Assembly: GCF_000383855.1 (NCBI RefSeq)
Contig: NZ_KB912877.1
Span: 4,818,475 to 4,882,474 of the forward strand
Reading direction: 5' to 3'
DNA length: 64,000 bases
Origin: Methylobacter marinus A45
GTDB taxonomy: Bacteria; Pseudomonadota; Gammaproteobacteria; Methylococcales; Methylomonadaceae
Shown: positions 42,577 through 51,604 of the stretch, piece after piece
Layout of the letters: every line of letters begins with the position of its first letter
Numbering within the stretch: the first letter of the stretch is position 1
Made by a program: the position numbers and the translations under genes
The notes under the pieces: model-generated
The model's input: the letters and a program-made list of their open reading frames with translations, nothing else
Told to the model about the DNA's origin: nothing
Databases searched by the model: none

Positions 42577-42931
42577 TTAGCTTTAATGGACAATCTTTTA
42601 AAAATAATTGGAACAAGTGCAATATTAGATCACGCCCTGTGTCCCTTTTGATCCAGCGATTAAATAACCGCCTTCATTTTTGCTTTAGTTTCCCTTATTA
42701 ACCGGAACAAGATAAGCACAATGACATCCAATGTATGACACAAAGTAACCGCTTGAAGTAGATGTTTGCTATAGGCAATGTGAAAAGGATAGGGAGGAAT
42801 GACTACAGAAATACACCACAGATAAGGAAGATGCTTTTCTTCAAATTGATAGAGCGGCGCATGTATAAATGCGCTTTTCCTGTTGTAGAGAATTTATTTC
42901 CCATTAAAGCAAAAAACTGAGGATATAACTT

Positions 42932-43321
42932 ATGCAACTCAAACATCCCGCCCCCTTCTTCTTATTGCTCGCTTTATTTGTCACTGGCGCGGCAAAAGCC
43001 AACGTGACCGAGAATGATTTCGTAGCCAAGCAGACACAAAACCTAATCAATCTCTGTACGGCATCGCCGCAAGACCCCCATTATCGGGATGCCATCCATT
43101 TTTGCCACGGTTATCTGGTCGGCGCTTTCCATTATTATCAGGCCGCGACGGCAGATGAGCGGGAACTGAAGATATTATGTGCTCCGGAGCCTAAGCCTTC
43201 GCGCAACGAGACAATCGATATGTTTGTTTCATGGGCTCAACAACACCCTGAATACATGAACGAAATGCCGGTCGAAACGGAATTCAGATTTTTAACCGAA
43301 AAATGGCCTTGTAAAAAATAA
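42932..43321 (+). CDS. Rap1a/Tai family exported protein
   Basis: 129 residues. Signal peptide FFLLLALFVTGAAKAN. The mature part, LINLCTASPQDPHYRDAIHFCHGYLVGAFHYYQAATADERELKILCAPEPKPSRNETIDMFVSWAQQHPEYMNEMPVETEFRFLTEKWPCKK, has the Cys pattern and FC.GY..G.. motif of the Rap1a immunity protein family (PF18602), originally described as neutralising Ssp/Tae-type amidase effectors. No type VI secretion or amidase gene is nearby, so immunity is not implied here. Followed 17 bp later by a small lipoprotein, probably in one transcript. Confidence 0.72.
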   Translation: MQLKHPAPFFLLLALFVTGAAKANVTENDFVAKQTQNLINLCTASPQDPHYRDAIHFCHGYLVGAFHYYQAATADERELKILCAPEPKPSRNETIDMFVSWAQQHPEYMNEMPVETEFRFLTEKWPCKK

Positions 43322-43338
43322 ATTGAAGAGGATACAAC

Positions 43339-43623
43339 ATGAAAAGCTTTTCGATCTTAATCATAGCGATATTGGCCATTATTAATTTGGCCGGGTGCGC
43401 CGGCATGTCGGAGACTCAGCAACGCACTGTCACCGGAGGTTTGGGCGGTTCTGCCGCCGGCGCTGCCATCGGTGCAATGGCAGGCAATGCCGGTCTGGGG
43501 GCAGCCATTGGTGCTGCTGCCGGCACTACGGGCGGTTATTTGTATGGCAAACACAAGGAATCCGAACAGCGGGCCTATCAGCAAGGACAAAGGGATGCCC
43601 TACAACAGGCGCCACGTTATTAA
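43339..43623 (+). CDS. Glycine-zipper lipoprotein, 94 aa
   Basis: GAAGAGGAT before the ATG. Lipobox NLAGC (Cys20) followed by a glycine zipper TGGLGGSAAGAAIGAMAGNAGLGAAIGAAAGTTGGYLYGKHKE and a Gln-rich tail. The pattern GxxxGxxxG over about 40 residues is typical of small outer-membrane proteins of the glycine-zipper/YMGG group. Partner of the preceding Rap1a gene. Confidence 0.85.
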   Translation: MKSFSILIIAILAIINLAGCAGMSETQQRTVTGGLGGSAAGAAIGAMAGNAGLGAAIGAAAGTTGGYLYGKHKESEQRAYQQGQRDALQQAPRY

Positions 43624-43703
43624 ATCCATAAGAGCAGCACGGTAGGATGCAGCTACAATAGGAATCGCATCTTGTCGTGTTGTGTCATCAATGTCATATC
43701 CTG

Positions 43704-44267
43704 TTACGGATTGATCCTGGTGATCTTTGATCCCTCCAAATTAATACCTGCCATCAAGCCTCTCTGCCCGAATATGAATGCATAGACATCATCCTTGAGA
43801 GTCGTGGTACTCAGATTTCCCGCCGCACCTGCGTCCAGTACAGCCACTGTCGGACCTATGCCGAGTTCAAATCCCTCGCTGCGATCGAGATAGGCAAGCG
43901 CCTCATCGTTCATAAAGAACAGTGCATAATCAAATGATTGCACCCCGGCTTGCAGACCGAATGATCCTGCCACGATATTGTAATAACCCGCTGTCTGGCT
44001 CCTCTTTCGCAAAGCGCCTTTCCCGTACTGAGCGCCACCGATGAAGCCGGCCTTGACGATATTCGGAAACACCAGGATACCCTTCGCCTTGGACGCCAAC
44101 AGTTTGGCCGAGGGCGTGGTTTCGTAAAGCTTCGCCAGGGCGGCGTCCACATCGCGGTCGATCTGAGCCGCATCTATCGCATCGGCTTGATTATCGCCGG
44201 TGGACTGGCAGCCGGTCAGCATCAAAAGAGTAATCAGCAACAGATTGATTATGAATGTCGGTTTCAT
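43704..44267 (-). CDS. YSC84/SYLF-domain lipoprotein
   Basis: 187 residues. Lipobox LMLTGC (Cys20). Body with DAALAKLYETTPSAKLLASKAKGILVFPNIVKAGFIGGAQYGKGALRKRSQTAGYYNIVAGSFGLQAGVQSFDYALFFMNDEALAYLDRSEGFELGIGPTVAVLDAGA..GLMAGINLEGSKITRINP, a full SYLF (YSC84) domain, which binds phosphoinositide-like anionic lipids in eukaryotes and is a lipoprotein of unknown role in bacteria. It is the last gene of the leftward run that starts at 57905. A diverged C-terminal fragment of what may be the same family is at 54799. Confidence 0.9.
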   Translation of the reverse strand: MKPTFIINLLLITLLMLTGCQSTGDNQADAIDAAQIDRDVDAALAKLYETTPSAKLLASKAKGILVFPNIVKAGFIGGAQYGKGALRKRSQTAGYYNIVAGSFGLQAGVQSFDYALFFMNDEALAYLDRSEGFELGIGPTVAVLDAGAAGNLSTTTLKDDVYAFIFGQRGLMAGINLEGSKITRINP

Positions 44268-44314
44268 GTGTGTATTCCTTTAGTTTCAGAATATTGCATT
44301 GAGTGGCAGTGTAT

Positions 44315-46567
44315 TTATCGCTTGCTTATCTCCTTCGCCAACTGAGACCGTAGTTCGTTCAGTGAAAGATCACCCGGCGTCCGCATCAGTGCGGTCTCGA
44401 CGATGGCCCTGGCCTCCCGCGCATGCCCGGCGCTCTGCAGGGCCACTGCATAAACATAGCTAAAGCGGGCATCCTCAGGTGCCAATTCCAACGCCCGTTT
44501 CAGTGACCCCAGAGCCGCAGGCAGATTCTTCCGCCGCACCTGCAACAATCCGAGGCTGTGGTGCAGAATGGCCGCTTTCGGCTGGCGCGCCAGCCCTTCT
44601 CGTAGCAGAGACTCCCCTTCCCTATCGCGGTTCGTCTGGCGGTAGAGATCAGCGAGATTGACGTAGGCAGGCAGCCAATCGGGGTCGATGACGAGCGCCT
44701 CCCGGTATGACTGTTCAGCTTCCCTGGATTCGCCGCGCGTCGCGTGGAAGTTGCCCAGATTAACCTGCGCGGCCGGTTCGTCGGCATTGAACCGCAACGA
44801 CGCCAGATACTCGTCAATGGCTTTACTAAAGTCAGCTCGTTCGCTCGGAGGCACCTGTTCGACGGGAATTCCAGCCAGCGCACCCACCGTGAGCATACGC
44901 ACCGTTCGCACCGGGTCCCGCAGCAGCGGATGGGCGAGCTGCCAGAGCTGCTCCGGCGGCAGCGGCACCAATGACTCGACCGCGGCGGCGCGCACGCGCG
45001 GATCGGCATCGCCAAGCGCTTCGGCCAGCACCGGAAGCGAATTTCCGCTCAGCCACTGACTCAACTCACCAGCCGCCGTGGCCCGCGCGATGGCCGGCTG
45101 TTCCTTATCGCGCAGCAAGGCGAGCAGACGCGCCTCGGCGTCGATTGCCCTCGTCCGTGCCGCGTGCAGGGTTTCGGTGTAATTCTGATAGCCCTTGGGG
45201 TCATGGCCGTACCATTGCCGCACTTTGTCCGCCGTCCAGCGGGCCGGCTTGTTGGCGTGGCAGTTCGCACAGGCATTGGGGGTCCCGAGCCGCGCCGAAA
45301 GGTCCGGGCGAGGAATGCGGAAACTGTGGTCGCGGCGGGGATCGACGACCATGTAGGTCTTGGCCGGCATGTGGCAATCGACGCAATTGGCGCCGTCAGA
45401 GCCGGTGCGGTGGAAATGATGCTTTTCGGTATCGTACTTGTTTTTGCTATGGCATTGCAGGCAGACCCCATTCCCCGTCGCGCGCAGCTTGAGACCGTGG
45501 GGCTCGTGGCAGTCACTACAGGTCACGCCGGCCGCGTACATCCTGCTTTGCAGGAAAGAGCCGTATTCGTAAACCTCACCCTCGATCTGGCCGTCGGCAT
45601 GATATAGCGTCTCCTGCAACAGCGAAGGCAGATGGGTATCCATCAGTGGGCCATGGCGGTAATCGCCGGATAGCTGAGCGCGCCGCGCGTGGCAGCGGGC
45701 GCAGACCTGGATTTCCTTTTCGGAACCGCGCGGAGCGCCGCGCCTGGCATTGCCCGATGCAGGATCGATCGTCCATTGAACTCCCTGGCGTTCATTCAAC
45801 AGGACGGTCAGGCCCCTGGTCCCGGCATCGAGTCGTTCGTAGCCAGGCTTGCGCCCGGCCCAGGCCACATGATTGGAACCGGGTCCATGGCAGGCTTCGC
45901 AGGCCACGTCGATCTCTGACGCGGTAGTGTTATAAGTACGGTTGGCCGGATCGTAGTTCTTTTGCAGGTTGGTCGAATGACATTCGGCACACATGAAGTT
46001 CCAGTTCTGCGAGCGTTTCGTCCAGTGCAGTTCGTCTTTGTGGTCGATTTTTTCGTTCGGATAGAGGTGAAACCAGCGCTGGCCGCCCTGCTCCTTCGGC
46101 CGGCTGTCCCAGGCGATGGACAGGGCCTGAAGCCGCCCGCCCGGAAGCTCGACCAGATACTGCTGGAGCGGCGTAAAGCCGAAGGTGTACTTGATCTGGA
46201 AATCGGCAGGCTTGCCGTCCGGGCCGTCGGTACGCACCCGATAGCGCCCGTTCTGACGGAAGAATCGGGTAACCACGCCGTCCTTCCTGAATTCGGCGTC
46301 GCGAAAATCCCCAAGCACCGCCTCGTCGCTCGCCTCCTGCATGGCGAGATCGTGGTGCGAGCCTCGCCACAGGCGATCCTGTTCGGCATGGCAACCGGCG
46401 CAGGCGTGGCGTCCCACATAGCTGGCATCGGTCTGGATCGGGGGCTGTACGAGAACCGGTGGAATGGCCGGAAGCTCGAGGTACGCGAGCCATCCCGCCG
46501 TAAGTACCGTGATCGCCAGCACGGTAAGGACGGCCAGCAAGTACCTGTTACGTATGACTGCGACCAT
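44315..46567 (-). CDS. Octaheme c-type cytochrome with HEAT and TPR repeats
   Basis: 750 residues. N-terminal membrane anchor (LLAVLTVLAITVLTAGWLAYL), then eight CxxCH haem-binding motifs at residues 56, 193, 223, 289, 350, 369, 395 and 433 (CAGCH, CAECH, CEACH, CARCH, CSDCH, CLQCH, CVDCH, CANCH). From about 470 to 590 there are HEAT-like helices (EALGDADPRVRAAAVESLVPLPPEQLW) and from 600 to 745 TPRs (AAQVNLGNFHATRGESREAEQSYREALVIDP, AYVNLADLYRQTNRDREGESLLREGLARQP). Multiheme plus TPR proteins of this kind are found in periplasmic electron transfer, but the reaction is unknown. It lies in the sulfatase operon downstream of the STAS-like gene. Confidence 0.92.
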   Translation of the reverse strand: MVAVIRNRYLLAVLTVLAITVLTAGWLAYLELPAIPPVLVQPPIQTDASYVGRHACAGCHAEQDRLWRGSHHDLAMQEASDEAVLGDFRDAEFRKDGVVTRFFRQNGRYRVRTDGPDGKPADFQIKYTFGFTPLQQYLVELPGGRLQALSIAWDSRPKEQGGQRWFHLYPNEKIDHKDELHWTKRSQNWNFMCAECHSTNLQKNYDPANRTYNTTASEIDVACEACHGPGSNHVAWAGRKPGYERLDAGTRGLTVLLNERQGVQWTIDPASGNARRGAPRGSEKEIQVCARCHARRAQLSGDYRHGPLMDTHLPSLLQETLYHADGQIEGEVYEYGSFLQSRMYAAGVTCSDCHEPHGLKLRATGNGVCLQCHSKNKYDTEKHHFHRTGSDGANCVDCHMPAKTYMVVDPRRDHSFRIPRPDLSARLGTPNACANCHANKPARWTADKVRQWYGHDPKGYQNYTETLHAARTRAIDAEARLLALLRDKEQPAIARATAAGELSQWLSGNSLPVLAEALGDADPRVRAAAVESLVPLPPEQLWQLAHPLLRDPVRTVRMLTVGALAGIPVEQVPPSERADFSKAIDEYLASLRFNADEPAAQVNLGNFHATRGESREAEQSYREALVIDPDWLPAYVNLADLYRQTNRDREGESLLREGLARQPKAAILHHSLGLLQVRRKNLPAALGSLKRALELAPEDARFSYVYAVALQSAGHAREARAIVETALMRTPGDLSLNELRSQLAKEISKR

Positions 46568-46630
46568 TTCCGTGTACTTTATACTTCGCTCGCAATGATT
46601 CTTGCCGGACCTTGCGGACGCAATCCTGGC

Positions 46631-46990
46631 TCATGAACGTATCCATAACTCCGCCTCATCCAATGAAAGCAGCGGAAAAAACTCGATCTCGGTGGTCCGC
46701 AGTCCCTTGCCGGTAAACATGAAGACCTGCTCTTTCCAGCGTTCGTCGCCCACAATCGCCATCTTTACAATGGAGTCGCCATAGCCCGTCAGAAAGCCGA
46801 CATCTTCCCATTCCTCCGTCTTTTCCCAGCCTTCAAAATTCTCAGCCATCACCAGCAGCCTCGGTTTCATGCCTTGATCAATCAAATCGCGGGCCACTTG
46901 CTGCAATTCCTTTTGGTCGGCCAGCCTCATAACGCCCGAAATACGGGCACGTATGATCTCGTTATCGATTCCTAAAATTTCGTAAGCCAT
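46631..46990 (-). CDS. SpoIIAA-like STAS/SEC14 domain protein
   Basis: 119 residues, no signal peptide. Features of SpoIIAA-like (PF11964): AYEILGIDNEIIRARISGVMRLADQKELQQVARDLIDQGMKPRLLVMAENFEGWEKTEEWEDVGFLTGYGDSIVKMAIVGDERWKEQVFMFTGKGLRTTEIEFFPLLSLDEAELWI. Usually binds hydrophobic ligands or acts in stress; not an anti-anti-sigma factor. It is the only clearly cytoplasmic product in this part of the cluster, 47 bp from the downstream membrane gene. Confidence 0.82.
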   Translation of the reverse strand: MAYEILGIDNEIIRARISGVMRLADQKELQQVARDLIDQGMKPRLLVMAENFEGWEKTEEWEDVGFLTGYGDSIVKMAIVGDERWKEQVFMFTGKGLRTTEIEFFPLLSLDEAELWIRS

Positions 46991-47037
46991 TGATTAACCT
47001 CTCTTGTCATTATTCTTGGGAACTGAATTCCGCCTTC

Positions 47038-47562
47038 TTATCCCTTATCCGGGGTCGGAGTCTCTCCGGGCGATGCCATGACCAGTCTGCGAAGCGTCCC
47101 TTCGCCGAGGCGGCGGTCGAGCCCCGCGTACAGGTGATACGCAAAAAACGCCAAACCGACACAGAGCACTTTGGCAAATATGAGGTTGCGATCCTTATGC
47201 TCCCACACATACGAGATAGCTTGCGTGAGCGTGCCGGTCTCCCGATAGGCATGAAATAGTTTCTCCAGGTACAAGACGATAAACGTCACCAGGATATAGA
47301 TCAGCGTCTTATACAGAGCAGCCAATCCCAGAGAATAGCCGGCGTCGAAGCGGCGGCCGGCATGAGTCTTGTCGAGAATGATCACAATTTTCGCGGCGAT
47401 GAGCGCACTGATGGCCGCCGTCGAAAGGACTGAAACTTCGATCTGGTAGTCAGCCAGCAGTAATTTCTTCAACGTGAGGAACACACTGAAACAAAAGAAA
47501 AAGTAAAGGGAAACCAGGCCTATTTCTTTGATTTCATGTTTCAACATGGGTGCCAGATTCAT
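47038..47562 (-). CDS. Membrane protein of unknown function, 174 aa
   Basis: Three or four helices: VSLYFFFCFSVFLTLKKLLL, VSVLSTAAISALIAAKIVIIL, TLIYILVTFIVLYLEKLF and FAKVLCVGLAFFAYHLYA, with charged loops such as DKTHAGRRFDAGYS. The C-terminus ends in GETPTPDKG. Not a family I can name. It follows the larger arylsulfatase and precedes the STAS-like gene in the leftward run. Confidence 0.75.
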   Translation of the reverse strand: MNLAPMLKHEIKEIGLVSLYFFFCFSVFLTLKKLLLADYQIEVSVLSTAAISALIAAKIVIILDKTHAGRRFDAGYSLGLAALYKTLIYILVTFIVLYLEKLFHAYRETGTLTQAISYVWEHKDRNLIFAKVLCVGLAFFAYHLYAGLDRRLGEGTLRRLVMASPGETPTPDKG

Positions 47563-47705
47563 AATTTATTCTCTTCTCAATGATTGGCAACTTCATTCAC
47601 TTTTACACGGATTTCTTTAGTCCTGTCGGGAACAGTAGAGTGGCCATAAAGCGCACCATCCAATCTCCCGGCTTTCCAGGTAGTGCTCACCCCATTCTGC
47701 CGGGC

Positions 47706-50075
47706 TCATTTCACCTCGATCGTCACTTTCTCGATCTTGCCGGTGAAACGCGTTTGCGGGCCTTCGCCGATTCCTTCAACTACCGGTGTCGCGTCGTCGA
47801 TGCCCACGTCGGCCGTTTCGTCGGCCGAGAATATCCTCGGTTGCGTCCGGTCGATTCGGCCTTCGGCGACTTTGCTGCCGTTGACGGACAATGTCCCGGT
47901 TCCGCCCTTGCCCATTCCTCCGCCTTCATAGGCGAAGTCGAACACTAGCGTGGACTTGCCGGCCGGCAAGGCTTCCGTTGCGTTCACCGTGTATCGGTTC
48001 AGGCCGAGGAAATTGTAGGTGTAAGCGGGCTTGCCGTCCTTCAGGTACAGGCTCCAGCCGCCGAACCGGCCGCCCTGGGCGAGAATGACGCCGTTGGCGC
48101 CGCCCTCGGGAACTTCCAACTCGGCGGTAATGGTCTTGGAATGGTTCTTCACGTCGATAAAGACGTTTTCCATCATGCCGGTCATACCCTCGCCGAGAGT
48201 CAGCGAGGTGCGGCCGCCCATCACGTCAGGCCGCCCTACCTCGGCCGCTGTAATGCGTTCGAGCAGGCGGTCGTCGATCGGCAGGACGTTGTACTTGACC
48301 GCTTCAGTCATGAACAGCTTCTGCATTTCAGCGAGCTTCTGCGGATTGTCTTTAGTCAGGTCCTGGCTGAGGCTGAAGTCCTTGCGCACATCATAGAGTT
48401 CCCAGAGGTCTTCTGTCAGGGGGTGACGGGATTGAGATTCCCAGGGCGCCCGATGCACGGTGCCGGCCAGCCAGCCGTCATGATAGATGGCGCGGTTACC
48501 GAAAATTTCGAAATACTGGGTGATATGGCGGTCTTTGGCCTTGGCGTCGTCGAACGTGTAAGCCAGGCTCACCCCTTCGATGGGTTTCTGTATTGTGCCG
48601 TTAACCACTTTGGGTTCGGGGAGATGGGCCGCTTCGAGGATCGTGGGAGCAATGTCGATTACGTGGTGGAACTGGCTGCGGATCTCGTTTCTGGCCTTTA
48701 TCCCTTTGGGCCAGTGAATGACCATGCCGTTGCGCGTACCGCCGAAGTTCGAGGCCACTTGCTTGGTCCACATGAACGGCGTGTCGAAGGCAACGGCCCA
48801 ACCTGCGGCCATGTGCGGATAGGTCTCGGGCCCGCCCCAGTGATCCAGGTGCTTGAGCTGATCCTCCACCGTCTCCTGCACGCCGTTGAAGTAGGTCATC
48901 TCGCTGAACATGCCGTTCATGCCGCCCTCGGCACTGGCGCCGTTGTCGCCGGCGATGTAGATGAACAGGGTGTTGTCCAGTTCGCCCAAGTCCTCGATCG
49001 CCTTGGCCAGGCGGCCGATTTCGTTATCCGTATGTTCGGCGAAACCGGCGAAGACTTCCACCTGGCGGATGAACAGCTTCTTTTCGTCCGGGCTGAGCTT
49101 GTCCCAGTCCTTGATGGCTTCGGGCTTGCCGGCTAGCGTGGTGCCGGCGGGTACAATGCCGAGTTCGATCTGCCGCTTGAGCGTCTCTTCGCGCAGCTTG
49201 TCCCAGCCCTGGTCGAACTTGCCCTTATACTTGTCGGCCCATTCCTTGGGTACATGATGCGGCGCATGGGTGGCGCCAGGTGCGTAGTAAACGAAGAACG
49301 GCTTGTCCGGCGTCAGCGCCTGCTGATAGCGGACCCAGGCGATGGCCTGATTGGTCATGTCGGTGGTGAAGTGGTAGTTCGGGTCACGCGGCGGCTCGAC
49401 CTTGGTTACTCCGTCATAAATCGACGGCGACCATTCGTTGGTTTCGCCGCCCATGAAACCGTAAAACTTGTCGAAGCCCTGCAGGGTCGGCCAGCGGGCG
49501 AAAGGCCCTGAAACGCTGATTTCCCACGGTGCCGTTTCATGCCATTTGCCGAAGGCGCCGGTGCTGTAGCCGTTGAGCCGCAGCATCTCGGCCAAGGGCG
49601 CCACGCTGTTCGGCAGTACGCCGGTATCGCCGGGAAACGCCGTGGCGGTCTCCATGATCGAGCCGGTGTTGCCGGTGTGGTGGTTGCGGCCGGTCTTCAG
49701 GGCCTGGCGCGTGGGCGAACACAATGCCGTCGTGTGGAAGTTGTTGTAACGCAGGCCGCCTTGCGCCAGCCGGTCCAGGTTGGGCATGGCGACCGGGCCG
49801 CCGAACGTACCCGCCGTACCAAAACCCATGTCGTCGATCAGCACGATGACCACATTGGGCGCACTCTCCGGCGCCTTGACCTCGAAACGCGGCGGAGCCT
49901 TGGCTTTCCTCACGTCCAGTTCCTTGATCGGCGGATACTTGGGTTCGATAATGGGCAGGATGGTGCGATCGAGCTTGGCTGCTCCGGGTGCGGCCGCCCT
50001 TATTTCTGTCGGGTGAAAGCCGGCGAAAGCAAGCAGGATAAATAAGGCCATGATCAGATGCGCTTGTTTTTTCAT
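47706..50075 (-). CDS. Arylsulfatase (type I, formylglycine), periplasmic, long form
   Basis: 789 residues from the ATG at 50075 (AAGGAT upstream). Signal peptide LIMALFILLAFAGFHPTEIRA. Core: VVIVLIDDMGFGTAGTFGG (Asp81-Asp82), maturation motif Cys119-S-P-T-R123, KWHETAPWE (Lys-x-His), HAPHHVPKEWADKYKG, YIAGDNGASAEGGMNG and GTRNGMVIHWPKGI. The C-terminal 200 residues (about 600-789) form a separate jelly-roll-like domain (ELEVPEGGANGVILAQGGRFGGWSLYLKDGKPAYTYNFLG). It is much longer than arylsulfatase 1 and belongs to a different sub-group. A likely inner partner of the porin-like gene directly upstream. Confidence 0.95.
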   Translation of the reverse strand: MKKQAHLIMALFILLAFAGFHPTEIRAAAPGAAKLDRTILPIIEPKYPPIKELDVRKAKAPPRFEVKAPESAPNVVIVLIDDMGFGTAGTFGGPVAMPNLDRLAQGGLRYNNFHTTALCSPTRQALKTGRNHHTGNTGSIMETATAFPGDTGVLPNSVAPLAEMLRLNGYSTGAFGKWHETAPWEISVSGPFARWPTLQGFDKFYGFMGGETNEWSPSIYDGVTKVEPPRDPNYHFTTDMTNQAIAWVRYQQALTPDKPFFVYYAPGATHAPHHVPKEWADKYKGKFDQGWDKLREETLKRQIELGIVPAGTTLAGKPEAIKDWDKLSPDEKKLFIRQVEVFAGFAEHTDNEIGRLAKAIEDLGELDNTLFIYIAGDNGASAEGGMNGMFSEMTYFNGVQETVEDQLKHLDHWGGPETYPHMAAGWAVAFDTPFMWTKQVASNFGGTRNGMVIHWPKGIKARNEIRSQFHHVIDIAPTILEAAHLPEPKVVNGTIQKPIEGVSLAYTFDDAKAKDRHITQYFEIFGNRAIYHDGWLAGTVHRAPWESQSRHPLTEDLWELYDVRKDFSLSQDLTKDNPQKLAEMQKLFMTEAVKYNVLPIDDRLLERITAAEVGRPDVMGGRTSLTLGEGMTGMMENVFIDVKNHSKTITAELEVPEGGANGVILAQGGRFGGWSLYLKDGKPAYTYNFLGLNRYTVNATEALPAGKSTLVFDFAYEGGGMGKGGTGTLSVNGSKVAEGRIDRTQPRIFSADETADVGIDDATPVVEGIGEGPQTRFTGKIEKVTIEVK

Positions 50076-50378
50076 TATTCTTATCCTTATTTCAGAATGT
50101 CTATGCTTCATCGACTGGGGATAAAGATCAGTCCGGTCTGGATCGGCTGCATGTGCTTAAAGCGGCCTCAACGTGAGCGGGCCCTACGCTGGTTGACCCT
50201 CCCGCCACCGCATCGGTTCCCGTATGCCCGCCCTAGTGGATGTAGGAAACAAAAAGCTGGCCATAACCAAACTTCATGTTTGTGCTGTATTTCTCCAGAT
50301 TGCATCACATTCGGCGGTGAAGCTACCGCACACACTAACAAATAGACTACAGCGCCATACAGAACGTATTCGCCAAAT

Positions 50379-50504
50379 TGTAGGAGCGAATTTATTTATG
50401 CCCTTTGGGATACTTGTGCCCTTTAGGGTACTTGTGCCCTTTAGGGTATTCGCCCAGGGCGACTTCCAACAGTAGGCGCTCTAGGCGAAGTCGCCCCTAC
50501 AAAG
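50379..50504. repeat. REP-like composite with 18-bp tandem units
   Basis: Outer arms TTGTAGGAGCGAA and GCGAAGTCGCCCCTACAA. Between them the unit TACTTGTGCCCTTTAGGG repeats about two and a half times (50404-50448), then GGGCGACTTCCAACAGTAGGCG..CTAGGCGAAGTCGCCC forms a further hairpin. Located in the 525-bp gap between arylsulfatase and porin-like genes, which contains no other feature I can support. Confidence 0.65.
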
Positions 50505-50600
50505 GATTATTTATTCATCAAGATTCAGGGAAGTTATTAATTGCCGCATCCTTAGTAAGTTTTTAGTTCATCATCGGTCTTTTCTAAATCGATATATCGA

Positions 50601-51569
50601 TTAAAGTCCTCCGCCAAAGCGGTATTGCCAAAGGATCCCGGCCGCATCGAAATCGGTGCCGGCACGGGTCGACACACCTGTACTGAAGTAGAGCTTGACC
50701 GAATTGTTTCGGTTCACGGGCAATGCGAGTGTGGCCCCCAGACGCGTATTCTCCAGCCTGTTATTGCCTTTTACGCCATCCACGGTCGTCTGCCCGCCGG
50801 TATAAAATGTGGCGTCCATTGCCGCCCAGATGCCGTGACTGAAGCTGTAAATGAGGTGTCCCTGCACGGAGTAGATCGGATCCTGTTCGCGGACCTTGCC
50901 TCCGAAGGAGTCGTCGTTGTCGGTGTAGAAGCGGACGCCGCCGGCCAACTCCAGCGTCACCGATCCCAGATGCTTAGAAATCCCCACCTCCGGCTTAACC
51001 GACCAACGATTGGTACCGAGGTTGAGGAGTTTGTCGGCGTCGTACTGACCGCCGGGCGCAGTCACCTCGAGGCTGGCGCCGACGATGGTATCCTGCTGGT
51101 AGTTTTTGAAGTCTTCCAGGGAAAGCGCGGGGGCGCCGTAAAGGTTCACCGAAAAGCGCACTCTTGGATCGGCGAAGCCGGATACCTCGCGCTCCCGGAA
51201 CTGCCCGATGGCCGTGGCGCTGCCTGAGGCCCAGGCATAGGGCACCACCACGTCGAACTTGGCGGACTTTCCGAAAACCTCCAGGGAGCGGACGTAGGCG
51301 AACACGGTGGAATGGACCTCGACCTGCGTGTTTTCGATCGGCAGCGCCGGATCGGTCGCCACGCCACCCTCCAGGTGGCCGTAGCCGGCGATCAGGAAAT
51401 TGAGCCCGATGGGCGTATTGGCGTAGGTACGTGGTTCAAGATCCTGTCCGTGCAAGCCGGAAGCCACCGCGGCGAGCGATGCCGCGGCGAACCGAACGAT
51501 CCGCAAGCCGTCGAGTCGACAATTTTTCTGTAGCCGGCTGGATGTCCAGCCTATGAGATCGCTTCCCAT
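50601..51569 (-). CDS. Porin-like transporter, Phenol_MetA_deg family
   Basis: 322 residues. Signal-like start (LRIVRFAAASLAAVASGLHGQ). Blocks PRTYANTPIGLNFLIAGYGHLEGGVATDPALPI, SVFAYVRSLEVFGKSAKFDVVVPYAWASG, GFADPRVRFSVNLYGAPALSLEDFKNY, VGASLEVTAPGGQYDADKLLNLGTNRWSVKPEVGISK, SVQGHLIYSFSHGIWAAMDATFYTGG and the barrel-end RFGGGL match the MetA-pathway phenol-degradation family of outer-membrane beta-barrels. It is 32 bp downstream of the DUF6515 gene and upstream of arylsulfatase, which suggests it admits sulfatase substrates. Confidence 0.82.
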   Translation of the reverse strand: MGSDLIGWTSSRLQKNCRLDGLRIVRFAAASLAAVASGLHGQDLEPRTYANTPIGLNFLIAGYGHLEGGVATDPALPIENTQVEVHSTVFAYVRSLEVFGKSAKFDVVVPYAWASGSATAIGQFREREVSGFADPRVRFSVNLYGAPALSLEDFKNYQQDTIVGASLEVTAPGGQYDADKLLNLGTNRWSVKPEVGISKHLGSVTLELAGGVRFYTDNDDSFGGKVREQDPIYSVQGHLIYSFSHGIWAAMDATFYTGGQTTVDGVKGNNRLENTRLGATLALPVNRNNSVKLYFSTGVSTRAGTDFDAAGILWQYRFGGGL

Positions 51570-51604
51570 CTCACTTGGTTAGACTCTGCCCTGACTACTT
51601 GCTA

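Noticed and set aside
42932-43321. Rap1a-like gene as part of a type VI immunity pair
   Set aside because: No effector, Hcp, VgrG or amidase gene adjacent; its partner is a glycine-zipper lipoprotein, so a general envelope role is more likely.
48141-49136. 331-codon frame on the plus strand
   Set aside because: Antisense to the long arylsulfatase, which has full sulfatase motifs.
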